DNA of 64,000 nt, from positions 1-64,000 of the forward strand of contig NZ_QVQT02000004.1 of NCBI RefSeq assembly GCF_003428625.2, written 5' to 3'. The notes below the pieces were generated by a model, which made no database searches, was not told the DNA's origin, and was given only the letters and a program-made list of their open reading frames with translations. This stretch comes from Paracidobacterium acidisoli. Its GTDB lineage: Bacteria > Acidobacteriota > Terriglobia > Terriglobales > Acidobacteriaceae. Position numbers and translations under genes: made by a program. Positions 34,624 through 44,400 of the stretch are shown piece after piece (positions within the stretch are counted from its first letter, which is position 1; each line of letters begins with the position of its first letter).

Positions 34624-37155
34624 TTACCAGCGCACTGTGACCGTCTTCGTCACATAACCGTCCCCCGGCGGAAACGTGACCGCCATCGTGCGCAGCCCAT
34701 CGCTGACCACACCCATCTCGGCATCATCGGTACGCAGAGTCAGCTTCGGAGCGTTCTCCCGCAGATCCAGCACCTGCCGGCTCCCGCCCTGCGCCGCAAG
34801 CGTCAGCGTCAATGTACGCCCGCTGCTCTGCTGATCCAGCACTTTCATCTCCTGCGTCTCCGCACCCGGCTCCGGCAGCTTCTGCCGCAAACCCGCCTCC
34901 ACTGCAGGCAGAGGAATTCGCAGCGTGCGCCCTTCAGCTTTGGCTCCCGGCACATGCGAGGCCAGCCGCACCTCGCCACTCCGGGAAGCCTCCACTACCA
35001 TCTCCGCGCCGCGCCGCGTAAACGTCAGATCGAACCGGCTGCCTCCCAGCGGCACCCTCCGCACCGTCACCGTCTTCCACTCCGCCGGCAGATGCGGCGC
35101 CACCATCAGCGTATGCTCCCCCGCATTCCACTCCAGCCCGAACATTCCCCGCAGTACCGGCGAGATCACCATCGCCGAAGACCACAGCTGATGCGCCGTG
35201 CTCCGTCCCAGCGGCTGATAAAACTGCCCCGACAGCAGCTCCGTCACATTGCCCAGGTCCTGTGCCCAGGTCATCTCCGCGTTCTGCATCAGGTGGGCAT
35301 AGCCGGCCAGCGTTCTTCCCGCGCGATACTCCGCCACAGAGACCCAGCCCGTATACAGCGGCCATACCGTTCCCTGGTGATAGCTGATCGGATCGTAAAA
35401 ACTCACACGGTCGCTCAGAATCCGCGTGCCCCAGTCCGTCGAAAACTCGCCTGATGCCCAGCGGCTCATCATCGCGTCGGGATGCTCCAGCGCCGCATTG
35501 CCGTCCCACCACGCCACCGACGGAAAAATCGTCGCCGTGTTGTCCGTCGATCCATCCGGATTGCGGCTGAACGCATAAAAGCTCTCCGACGGCACGTAGT
35601 ATTCCTTCTCGATCGCGCTCCGCAGCCGTCCCGCGCGCTCTCGCGCCTGCTGAGCCTCATCGGCATGCCCCGTAACCTGCGCCAGCTCCGCAAAGGCCGT
35701 GCTCGCCTCTTCATCCAGCAGCGCCAGATAAATCTCCTGGTGCGGCATCGACGGCACCCACGACTCCACCCAGCCCGTTCCCTGGCTGTTGTTATAAATC
35801 CCATCGTCCGATACATGCGCCGTCTCGAACCGCCACGCCTTCAGCAGCTCATTCCAGTGCGTCCGCACAAAATCCGCATCGCCGCTGATCTTCAGATAAT
35901 CCGCCATCGCCATCTGCAGCAACGGTGTCGAATCCGCCGCGGCATATTCGTAAGGCAGTGCATGCCAGTCCACCAGGCTCGCCGTCTGCGACCACTCGTG
36001 CATGATCTTCCCATCGGCCCGCTGCCTCTCCAGCAGAAACTCCACCTCCTGCCGCGTCACAGAAAAATCACCGCAGCTGTCCATCGCATACAGCGTCCAC
36101 AGAGAGTCCCGTCCGAAAAACCATCCAAAACCCGGACGCGCCGAATCCCCCGAGCCCACGAATCCCGCCGTCAGCGCCTCTTCTTTCCCGTCCGGCTCTC
36201 TTTGCGTCAGTGTTCGGATGCGAAGCTGATCGATCGAAGCCTCCGCCCATGAGAATGCCGCATTCAGTTGCGCGTCGGGCGTCTCGATGCCGGTGCTCGT
36301 GCTCAGCAGCTTCGCATAGTAGGCCTCGTTGGCCTGTACCTGCGACGCCGCCAGGCTGTCGAGCTCCGCCAGGCTCTTCGCAAATGCCTGATGCGTCGTC
36401 GCCGCATCCGAATTCCCCACCGCGATCAGCAGTGGAAACAGCGTGTGAGCATCCGTCTTCGGATCGAAGTGCAGCACAAACTGCAGCGGCCAGAAGCTCG
36501 CCCGCTCCTGGTAAGGCGCCAGAATCCCCGGCTCCGCCCGGGGCATCGCCAGCGCCGCCGCATTTCCCGGCAGATTCTCGTGCAGAATGTAAAAGCCCGA
36601 TCCCCCCGCTGTGCGAACCCACTCCGGCGAAGGCGGCGAATCCGACAGCGCGGGCCACATCCGGTCCATCACCGGCGTAAGACTGAACGTCAGCGTCATC
36701 GGTCGCACTGCCTCAATCTGATAAAGAACCAGAACTCCCGACCCCTCCGGTGTCTCTTTCGGAGCAAACATGATCTGCCGGATCGTGAAGTTCGCATGCG
36801 AATACGTGATCGTCGTCGAATCCGGACGAACATCAATCGATGCCGCATGCTCGTTCACATCAATTGGAACCGGATAATCCTGCATATTCGCCGTGATTTT
36901 CAGACCGCTGAAGACCTTCCACGGAAAGATCCACGCTTCAAACCCGCCATCCTGCTGGCCCAGCAGCGCGCCGCGCGGCCCGATCACCGAAAACGGCTGC
37001 TCCGGCGAGCTCTCGTGCGAAATCGTCAGCGCCGCCGGCTGCGGCAGCACGCCCGCTGAAGGCAGCGTCGGCAGTGCAGGCAGCCCCCGCTGCGCCATCG
37101 CCTGCATGCAATAAAAGAGCACCATCAAAGACAGCATCGGAGCAATATGCTTCAT
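34624..37155 (-). CDS. Exported (alpha/alpha)6 glycosidase, debranching-enzyme / GH63-like
   Basis: 843 residues from the ATG at 37155; a signal peptide (MLSLMVLFYCMQAMAQ) supports this start over the open frame to 37644. Residues about 30-260 are a beta-rich N-terminal domain. The catalytic (alpha/alpha)6 barrel carries FGWFFGRDSLWTLYAMDSCGD with a likely acidic active-site residue in GRD, then HEWSQTASLVDW and FYDPISYHQGTVWPLYTGW. These match bacterial amylo-alpha-1,6-glucosidase and GH63-type enzymes. The C-terminal region is beta-rich. Export suggests use of external alpha-glucans or similar polymers rather than glycogen. The divergent neighbour encodes a small exported protein. Confidence 0.75.
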   Translation of the reverse strand: MKHIAPMLSLMVLFYCMQAMAQRGLPALPTLPSAGVLPQPAALTISHESSPEQPFSVIGPRGALLGQQDGGFEAWIFPWKVFSGLKITANMQDYPVPIDVNEHAASIDVRPDSTTITYSHANFTIRQIMFAPKETPEGSGVLVLYQIEAVRPMTLTFSLTPVMDRMWPALSDSPPSPEWVRTAGGSGFYILHENLPGNAAALAMPRAEPGILAPYQERASFWPLQFVLHFDPKTDAHTLFPLLIAVGNSDAATTHQAFAKSLAELDSLAASQVQANEAYYAKLLSTSTGIETPDAQLNAAFSWAEASIDQLRIRTLTQREPDGKEEALTAGFVGSGDSARPGFGWFFGRDSLWTLYAMDSCGDFSVTRQEVEFLLERQRADGKIMHEWSQTASLVDWHALPYEYAAADSTPLLQMAMADYLKISGDADFVRTHWNELLKAWRFETAHVSDDGIYNNSQGTGWVESWVPSMPHQEIYLALLDEEASTAFAELAQVTGHADEAQQARERAGRLRSAIEKEYYVPSESFYAFSRNPDGSTDNTATIFPSVAWWDGNAALEHPDAMMSRWASGEFSTDWGTRILSDRVSFYDPISYHQGTVWPLYTGWVSVAEYRAGRTLAGYAHLMQNAEMTWAQDLGNVTELLSGQFYQPLGRSTAHQLWSSAMVISPVLRGMFGLEWNAGEHTLMVAPHLPAEWKTVTVRRVPLGGSRFDLTFTRRGAEMVVEASRSGEVRLASHVPGAKAEGRTLRIPLPAVEAGLRQKLPEPGAETQEMKVLDQQSSGRTLTLTLAAQGGSRQVLDLRENAPKLTLRTDDAEMGVVSDGLRTMAVTFPPGDGYVTKTVTVRW

Positions 37156-37218
37156 AGCTTTTCCGTCCGCGTGGAACGGGTCATGATATATCCGGAACCG
37201 GATCTGAGGGAGGGTGAG

Positions 37219-37674
37219 ATGACTAAGAGAAGACAAACCACAATTCTGCTGGCCATGCTGCTCTGTGCCGCGACGGCATTTGCAGGCGATAAAGCCTCTA
37301 TCCTGCAGGTCCTTACCGCGCAGGAAACCGCATGGAACCGCGGGGACATCGATGCCTTCATGAAGGGCTATCAGGACTCGCCCGAAACCACCTTCATCGG
37401 CCAGCAGATCGCGCGAGGCTATCAGCCCATTCTCGATCGCTACCGGCACAGCTACCCCGGCAAATCTGCTATGGGAATCCTGCACTTCTCCGAGCTGCAG
37501 GTGCGTATGCTCGGCGCCGGCCACGCCGTCGTGACCGGTCACTTTCATCTCGCCCGCACCCAGGCCGGAGGCGGCGACACTGGCGGCATCTTCTCGCTCG
37601 TCTTTGAAAAGGAGCCCGAAGGCTGGCGCATCATCCTCGATCACACCACCGTCACAACAAAGCCCGCTCCCTGA
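37219..37674 (+). CDS. Exported NTF2-like (DUF4440/SnoaL-type) protein
   Basis: 151 residues from the ATG at 37219 with GGAGGGTGAG upstream. Signal peptide MTKRRQTTILLAMLLCAATAFAG. The mature domain has ILQVLTAQETAWNRGDIDAFMKGY, ARGYQPILDRYRHSYPG and GGIFSLVFEKEPEGWRIILDHTT, the typical alpha+beta cone. The role is unknown; such domains bind small molecules or act as enzymes. It lies 94 bases before purD on the same strand. Confidence 0.8.
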   Translation: MTKRRQTTILLAMLLCAATAFAGDKASILQVLTAQETAWNRGDIDAFMKGYQDSPETTFIGQQIARGYQPILDRYRHSYPGKSAMGILHFSELQVRMLGAGHAVVTGHFHLARTQAGGGDTGGIFSLVFEKEPEGWRIILDHTTVTTKPAP

Positions 37675-37768
37675 AGCCCCTTCGCCTACTCACCGCGTCA
37701 CCCTGTCTCCTCACAGAGCGTGGGTTAGACTTTTCTTTGAAGCATCCACAACGGGAGAAGTTGAATTC

Positions 37769-39046
37769 ATGAAAGTGCTGGTCATCGGGTCGGGGGGCCG
37801 CGAGCATGCGCTCTGCCGCGCTGTTCGCAGGTCTCCTCGGGTAACAGAGCTGGTCTGCGCGCCGGGAAACGGCGGAATCGCTGCGGAGGCGCGCTGCGTC
37901 CCCGCCAATCAAAAGGACCTGAACGACCTTCTGCGCGTCGTTGCTGCCGAAAATCCCGACCTCACCGTTATCGGTCCTGAAGTACCGCTCGCGCTCGGCC
38001 TCGCCGACGAGCTTATCCACCGCGGCCTGCGTGTCTTCGGCCCCACCAGCAAGGCCGCCATGCTTGAAACGAGCAAGGGCTTCGCCAAGCGCTTTATGCA
38101 GCGGCACAATATTCCCACTGCCAACTATGCCGTCTGCGCCTCCCAGGCAGAAGCGCTCGAATCGCTCGACCTCTTCCACCTCCCCGTCGTCATCAAAGCC
38201 GATGGCCTCGCCGCCGGCAAAGGCGTGCTCATCTGCGAGTCGAAGCAGCAGGCGCAGGAGGCTATCGCCGGCCTCTTCAGCGGACGCCTTCTCGGCTCCG
38301 TCGAAACCAGCATCATCGTCGAGGAATTCCTCACCGGCGAAGAGCTTTCCTTCCTCGTCCTCAGCGATGGAAAGCACGTCGCGCCGCTCGCCCCCGCGCA
38401 GGATCACAAGCGTCTCGGCGAAGGCGATACCGGACCAAACACCGGAGGCATGGGCGTCTATTCCACCGATGCCATGCTCGATCCGGAAATGAGGGCCTGG
38501 CTGCTGCACCATATCGCGCAGAAGACCATCGATGGCATGGCTGCCGAAGATACGCCTTTCGTCGGCGTGCTCTATTGCGGACTGATGATGACCGCCCGCG
38601 GCCCGATGGTCCTCGAGTTCAATGCCCGCTTCGGCGATCCGGAGACGCAGGCCATCCTGCCGCGCATGGAAAGCGATCTGATGGAAGCACTGGAAGCATG
38701 TGTCGAGGGCCGTCTGAGCGAGACCGAGTTCCGCTGGAAGCCCGGTGCGTCGGCATGCGTTGTCGCGGCTTCGGAGGGCTATCCCGGCAGCTACACGACC
38801 GGCCATAAGATCAGCGGACTCGATGCCGCCGTCCGACTGCCGGGCGTCGAGATCTTCCACGCAGGCACCTCGCTGGTCAATGGTGAATACCTCACCAGCG
38901 GTGGCCGCGTGCTCGGCGTAACCGCTACCGGCGACTCACTTGAGCACGCTCTCGAAGCGGCCTATGAAGCGATGAAGCTCATCTCCTTCGAAGGCATGAT
39001 CTATCGGCGCGATATAGGGCATCGTGCGCTAAAGAAAACAACTTAG
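37769..39046 (+). CDS. purD: Phosphoribosylamine-glycine ligase (GARS)
   Basis: 425 residues from the ATG at 37769 (GGGAGAAG upstream). It starts MKVLVIGSGGREHALCRAV, with ATP-grasp motifs VVIKADGLAAGKGVLIC, the family signature GDTGPNTGGMGVYSTD, and LEFNARFGDPETQ for metal binding. It makes glycinamide ribonucleotide in purine synthesis. No other purine genes are nearby. The frame is open upstream to 37604, overlapping the NTF2-like gene, but the family start is unambiguous. Confidence 0.96.
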   Translation: MKVLVIGSGGREHALCRAVRRSPRVTELVCAPGNGGIAAEARCVPANQKDLNDLLRVVAAENPDLTVIGPEVPLALGLADELIHRGLRVFGPTSKAAMLETSKGFAKRFMQRHNIPTANYAVCASQAEALESLDLFHLPVVIKADGLAAGKGVLICESKQQAQEAIAGLFSGRLLGSVETSIIVEEFLTGEELSFLVLSDGKHVAPLAPAQDHKRLGEGDTGPNTGGMGVYSTDAMLDPEMRAWLLHHIAQKTIDGMAAEDTPFVGVLYCGLMMTARGPMVLEFNARFGDPETQAILPRMESDLMEALEACVEGRLSETEFRWKPGASACVVAASEGYPGSYTTGHKISGLDAAVRLPGVEIFHAGTSLVNGEYLTSGGRVLGVTATGDSLEHALEAAYEAMKLISFEGMIYRRDIGHRALKKTT

Positions 39047-39142
39047 CCCGCGTCAAAAAGCGGCCTGCGATTCCGCAGGACACCCTCTCCAGGAAGCGAT
39101 TTTCCCCTGCTGGAGACCGATCAGCCTTCCGGTTCAGCAGGA

Positions 39143-39165
39143 GGGTTTAAGGTTTAGGGTTTAGG
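39143..39165. repeat. Short telomere-like TTTAGGG repeat tract
   Basis: Three to four units of GGGTTTA with small variations (GGGTTTA-A-GGTTTA-GGGTTTA-GG). It lies in the 212-base spacer between purD and the Cys-rich protein, which otherwise holds a small hairpin (CCTGCG-ATTC-CGCAGG, 39064-39079) that could end purD transcription. Confidence 0.5.
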
Positions 39166-39258
39166 TCAACTGGGTAATTGTAAGTTTGAAATTCAGGGGT
39201 AGAGTTGGGGACTAAGTGCCGAAACATCGATGCAAGCCGGCGCTTAGGAGAAGACCAC

Positions 39259-39840
39259 ATGAAATTCCCTGTCCGTAAAATTCTCGCTGCGGTCCTCGTG
39301 ATCGCCGGTCTGGCGATAGCAGGTGTAACAAAGGCCTCAGCTCAGGATGTTTTTAAAGTCAACTACTTCTCGAACAACGCGGCGCCGGCGCCCGATGCGA
39401 CAGTCAGGATTGACAATCCTGGCCTGACGTATGGAAACCTCTGCGCCATGATCTACGTCTTCGATGCCGATCAGCAGCTCTCCGAGTGCTGCGGATGCGT
39501 CGAGACCCATAACGGCCTCCGTACGCTGTCGGTTCGCAGCAACCTGACCAGCAATCCGCTGACCGGTGTGGTGTCCCGGAATGGCGTAATTAAGATCGTA
39601 TCCGCCGCGGTCAACAACTCGCCGTGTGATCCGACTTCCAATGTCTCCCCGAAGTCCAACCTTCGCGCATGGGTGACTCATATTCAGAACGCGGTCGGGA
39701 CTGCCTGGCCGATCACTGAGACTGAGTCTTCCGATTCGACGCTGGGCGCCTCGGAGCTTGCCAATCTGCAGGCACAGTGTGCCTTCGTCAATATCCTGGG
39801 TAGTGGACAGGGTATCTGCAGCTGCGGCACGGGCGACTAA
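39259..39840 (+). CDS. Cys-rich exported protein of unknown function
   Basis: 193 residues from the ATG at 39259 with TTAGGAG upstream. Signal peptide MKFPVRKILAAVLVIAGLAI, cleavage near KASAQ. The mature part has eight Cys (NLC, SECCGC, SPC, QAQC, GICSCG), so four disulfides are possible. VNYFSNNAAPAPDATVRI suggests a beta-rich secreted fold. I do not recognise a characterised family. It stands alone, upstream of the convergent gatB, with a GC-rich terminator between. Confidence 0.7.
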   Translation: MKFPVRKILAAVLVIAGLAIAGVTKASAQDVFKVNYFSNNAAPAPDATVRIDNPGLTYGNLCAMIYVFDADQQLSECCGCVETHNGLRTLSVRSNLTSNPLTGVVSRNGVIKIVSAAVNNSPCDPTSNVSPKSNLRAWVTHIQNAVGTAWPITETESSDSTLGASELANLQAQCAFVNILGSGQGICSCGTGD

Positions 39841-39891
39841 GAGAATCACATACAGCAGGGCTCATCGCACAGGGCCTGGGCTGATCGGGCA

Positions 39892-39926
39892 GGGCGGCGC
39901 AGCCGGGAAACACCGGCGCGGCGCCC
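39892..39926. terminator. GC-rich hairpin between the Cys-rich gene and gatB
   Basis: Imperfect long stem (arms GGGCGGCGCAGCCGG and CCGGCGCGGCGCCC, loop GAAACA) in the 95-base gap between two converging stops. It probably works as a bidirectional terminator. Confidence 0.5.
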
Positions 39927-39935
39927 TCCTGATTT

Positions 39936-41411
39936 TCAGCTGTCGAGCTTCCTGACCACCAGTTCGTTCAGCAGCCCTGGATTCGCCTGCCCCTTCGACG
40001 CTTTCATCACCTGGCCGACAAAGAATGCTGCGACCGTCTTCTTGCCGCCCCGGTACTGCTCCACCTGCTTCGGATTCGCGGCGATCACCTCATCGATCAT
40101 CTTTTCGATCTCTGAAGCATCGGTGATCTGCTGCGGCTTCTCGCGCTCGTAGACAACCGGGAAATCTTCGCTCTTCTCGAAGGCAATGTCGAAGAGCTGC
40201 TTGAGCTGTTTGCTCGACAGCTTGCCTTCCTCGGCAAGATCGGCCGCCTGAGCGACGCCCTTCATCGAGATCGGCGACTGCTCCAGCTCCAGTCCGGCAG
40301 CCTTCAGCCGGCTCGTCAGCTCGCTCTGAATCAGATTCGCTACACGGCGCGGGCTCTTCGCCGTCTTCGCTGCCGCTTCAAACTGATCGGCAAAGGCGCG
40401 CGTGGCTGTCAGCGTCTGCGCGTCCTGTTCGGTCAGGCCATAATCGGCCACCATTCGCGCACGCCGTGCCTCCGGCAGCTCCGGCATCTGCTGCGCAATC
40501 TCCGCCCGGCGTATGCTGCTGACAATCAGCGGCGGCAGATCGGGCTCCGGGAAGTACCGGTAATCGTGCGCCTGCTCTTTCGAGCGCATCGAATAGGTGC
40601 GTCCCTCATTTGCATTCCACAGCCGCGTCTCCTGCACCACTCGTCCGCCGCCTTCGATCACATCGATCTGGCGCTCGATCTCGTACTCCAGCGCAGCGCG
40701 GATAAACCGGAAACTGTTGACATTCTTCACCTCGGCCTTCGTGCCGAACTTCTCCTGCCCGCGCGGCCGCACGCTCACGTTCGCATCGCAGCGCAGCGAA
40801 CCTTCCTCCATATTGCAGTCGCTCACCGCCGTATAGAGAAGGATCTCCTTCAGCCGCGTCAGGTACTCATAGGCCTCATCCGGCGTACGGATATCCGGCT
40901 CGCTCACAATTTCGATCAGCGGCGTCCCGCAGCGGTTCAGATCCACATAGGTGCGCGTGGCCGAGTCCGAAAACCCATCATGAATGCTCTTGCCCGCGTC
41001 TTCTTCCATGTGCAGACGTGTAATCCCGATCCGCTTCGTGCCGTTTGGCGTCGGTACGTCAATCCATCCATGCTCGGCCAGCGGCTTATCGAACTGCGAG
41101 ATCTGATATCCCTTCGGAAGATCGGGATAGAAGTAGTTCTTCCGCGCAAAAATCGAGCGCTCGCGTACCTGGCAGTGCAGCGCAAGCGAGGCCAGCGTAG
41201 CGAACTCCACAGCTCGCTCATTCAGCACAGGCAGCGCGCCCGGCAATCCCAGACAGACCGGACACACATTCGTATTCGGCGGCGCACCGAATTTGTTCGC
41301 GCAGCCGCAGAAGGCCTTGGTCTCGGTCAGAAGCTGCACGTGGACTTCAAGCCCGATAACAGGCTCGTACTTCGCCATAATCTCAGGAGAAACAATCGCC
41401 GCTGTCGCCAT
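39936..41411 (-). CDS. gatB: Asp-tRNA(Asn)/Glu-tRNA(Gln) amidotransferase subunit B
   Basis: 491 residues. The N-terminal domain has VIGLEVHVQLLTETKAFCGC, VCPVCLGLPGALPVLN and FARKNYFYPDLPKGYQISQ, all GatB signatures, with Zn-binding Cys residues; the C-terminal YqeY-like domain has PRRVANLIQSELTSRLK. GatB selects misacylated tRNA for amidation with GatA and GatC, which are not in the window. A cytosolic AsnRS is encoded at 54.1 kb, so here GatCAB is probably needed at least for Gln-tRNA. Confidence 0.95.
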   Translation of the reverse strand: MATAAIVSPEIMAKYEPVIGLEVHVQLLTETKAFCGCANKFGAPPNTNVCPVCLGLPGALPVLNERAVEFATLASLALHCQVRERSIFARKNYFYPDLPKGYQISQFDKPLAEHGWIDVPTPNGTKRIGITRLHMEEDAGKSIHDGFSDSATRTYVDLNRCGTPLIEIVSEPDIRTPDEAYEYLTRLKEILLYTAVSDCNMEEGSLRCDANVSVRPRGQEKFGTKAEVKNVNSFRFIRAALEYEIERQIDVIEGGGRVVQETRLWNANEGRTYSMRSKEQAHDYRYFPEPDLPPLIVSSIRRAEIAQQMPELPEARRARMVADYGLTEQDAQTLTATRAFADQFEAAAKTAKSPRRVANLIQSELTSRLKAAGLELEQSPISMKGVAQAADLAEEGKLSSKQLKQLFDIAFEKSEDFPVVYEREKPQQITDASEIEKMIDEVIAANPKQVEQYRGGKKTVAAFFVGQVMKASKGQANPGLLNELVVRKLDS

Positions 41412-41495
41412 AAACAGCCTTCAGTTTAGCAAGGCGGAGCACGAAGCGGCCGGAACAGCCGCCCCACGGATAATTGTCGCCCCGCCTTCCATGCC

Positions 41496-44400
41496 TCAGA
41501 ACGAAATCCGGGCGCTGAGCTGGATCTGCCGCCCGGGATTCATCGCATCGGTTATGGTTCCAAACCCTGCCGTATTGACAAAGCGGTTGGGCGTGTCGAG
41601 ATTGACCTTGTTGAGGCTGTTAAAGAACTCTCCGCGCGTTTCAAAGCTGTACCGCTCCGTCAGATGGAAGGCGCGCACCACAGCCAGATCCAGGCTCTGC
41701 AGACCCGGCCCATAGACCGAGTTGCGGCCGACGTTGCCGAAGGTGTACGCAGGCGGAGCCGCAAAGGCCGCGGTGTTGAACCACTCCATGGCATTGTGCG
41801 TCCCGTGCGGAAAAATCTTTTGCCCGGTATAGTTACCCCGGATGGGATTCTCTCCAAGAGCGGTGCCCGCATTCGCCGTATCCCCGAAGACCGAAATGGT
41901 CAGCGGATAGCCGGTCTGAATCTGATAGATCGTCGAGAACCGCCAGTCCTTTGTCACCAGCGCCGTGAGGCGTGAATGCGCCCAGGACGGAACATCATAG
42001 ACACCGCTCAGTGAAAAGCGATCGCGAATATCGCACGCCGGCCCTTTGTCCGCCTTCAGATCATTGTCATTCTGAGGAATGGCCGATTCGTACATGGGGG
42101 AACGGAAGTCCGGCGCACCTTCGAGGCTCTTGGCAAAGGTATAGTTCGCCAGCAGGCTCAGGCCATTCGCATAGCGGCGGCGAAGATTGACGTACCCCGC
42201 GTCATACCAGCTCTGCGCCGTGTTCTCCAGCAGATTGATGGTGCTCACCGGCGTAAGCAGCGGATTGGCCTGGTTCGCCACCGTCACGCTCTTCGGCAGC
42301 ACGGTTCCCGCAACAAAACTCATGCTGGTATGAGGACGCCGCGGCTGAATGGCCCCTGGTCCCGGCTGCGCATTGTTGATCAGATGCGCTCGCTGCAGGT
42401 GGAAGCCCCGGGAGCCGAGATATCCCACTTCGAGCGTCGTCTCCCTCCCAAGGCTCTTCTCGATGGACGTACTCCATTGCTGGACATACTGAGCTGGTGC
42501 ATGCAGATCGAGCGCAGTGAAACTGACCACCGTTTTGCCCAGTACCGGGTCTCCAAAATTGAAATTCGTAATCGCCGTGGTCGGCGTGTAGTTATCGCTC
42601 TGCGCCGTCTCCGGAAAGACGTACGGAATGTTATGGCGCTGATTGCACCACGTGTTCATATCCACCGGCGTATAGAAAATGCCATAAGCCACATGCACCA
42701 CCAGACCCATGCCCGGAACACTCTGCGCAAGACCCAGGCGCGGGGCAAAGTTGGCTTTATTCGGATACATCAGACCTTTCGGATAACCGCCCTGCCCGCC
42801 GATAAAGGGGGAAGGCACGCCGTCGTTAAACGTGAGGTTGCTGTTCGTGTACGTAATGTCCCAGAGAGGGCTCATGTACTCATACCGCACGCCGTAATCG
42901 AGCGTCGTCGTATTCGTCATGCGCCAGGTGTCCTGAGCGAAGCCATCGGCATACCACTGGCGCAGGTTCATCTGCGGAACACCCGCCTGTCGCTGCCGCA
43001 CCACCGGCATGCCTAACAGAAAGCTGGCCAGCCCCGATCCCGTCCCATCGCTGGTCAGCGTGTGCGTCGTAAATCCATTCGTGAACTGGTAGTACCCGCG
43101 ATTCTGGAAGAAGCCCCACATCGGCCAGATGTACCACTGGTACGCCCCGCCGAATTTAAAGCTGTGACGGCCAGCCTGCCAGCTCAGCGTATCGCGGCCT
43201 TCAAGAATCGTGTCCCAGGCGTGCATCGGTGTGGCAGAGAAGCTGTCTCCGAAAGGCGAATAGCCCTGCACGGTAAAGTAAGGCGCCCCCCACGCTCCCG
43301 GGCCGCCGAAGCCGACACCCTGAATACCCAGCTCGCTGACGATGTCGTTTTTGTTGGCGCTCTCTGTCGTGTGATCCATACTCAGCCGCGAGATCGCCAG
43401 CGACGAGATATTCAGCATGTGCTCGGAGAGGATATAGCTCCATCCCAGTACGCCCTGCTGTGCCAGGTTGTCATGGTAGTAGCCGAAACCGGGAAGATTC
43501 TCCGGCATAAAGCCATGTTCGCCCTGAGCGCTGTAACGCAGAAATGCACTGCTGCCTTTGCTGAAGTCATGATCGACGCGCAGAGTGCCCTGGTCTGTGT
43601 AATGTTGTTCGTTGCGCAGGTCCAGATAGTTATTCGCATCGTTTCCAGCCCCCACAACGCCCGGCTGGCCGTTCATCGTCATGCCCATGCTCATGCCACT
43701 CATCTGATTGGGCTGCGGCACATACTTCTGCAGCATAACGTTCGCCACCGAGCTGATCCGGTCGGGCGGAATCACATTGAGCTGACCGTTGTACTCAAAC
43801 TGCTTACGCAGAAACTGCGGATTCGACGCGCTCACCGGCTGCGCCGCGTTGTAATCGGGATTGGCATAGGTGGAATTCGGATCGTAGATATCCACGCCGC
43901 TCTGGCTGAAGTCGCCTGACGCTTCCGCAGCCGTGGGCACCGTATCCGTCATCGCATCCGTCGCCACATGCCGGTAGCCTTCGTAGTTCACGAAAAAGAA
44001 AGTATGTTTGCCGTAAAGCGGACCACCCACCGCTGCCCCGTAATCGTTCTGCACCAGATGCTTGGTCGCGCCCATCGCTCCGAAGGAATACGCATCGAAG
44101 GCGCCGTTGCGCAGAAACTCATACGCGGTGCCATGAAAAACGCTGGTCCCCGATCGAGTGGCGATGTTGATCTGGCCGCCCCCGGCACCACCCATCTCGG
44201 CGGTGTAGCTGCCCGTTTCCACCTGAAACTCCTGCACGATGTCAGGATTCGGATTCAGGTTCTGCGTATTGAAGGTCGGATCGGTATTGGTCGCGCCGTC
44301 GAGCAGAAAGTAATTGGCGTTGGGGCGATTGCCGCTGATGCTGATCGCCGAGAACTGCCCCGGCCGCCAGTACAGCGGATTTGCATTGCCCTCCTGCGCG

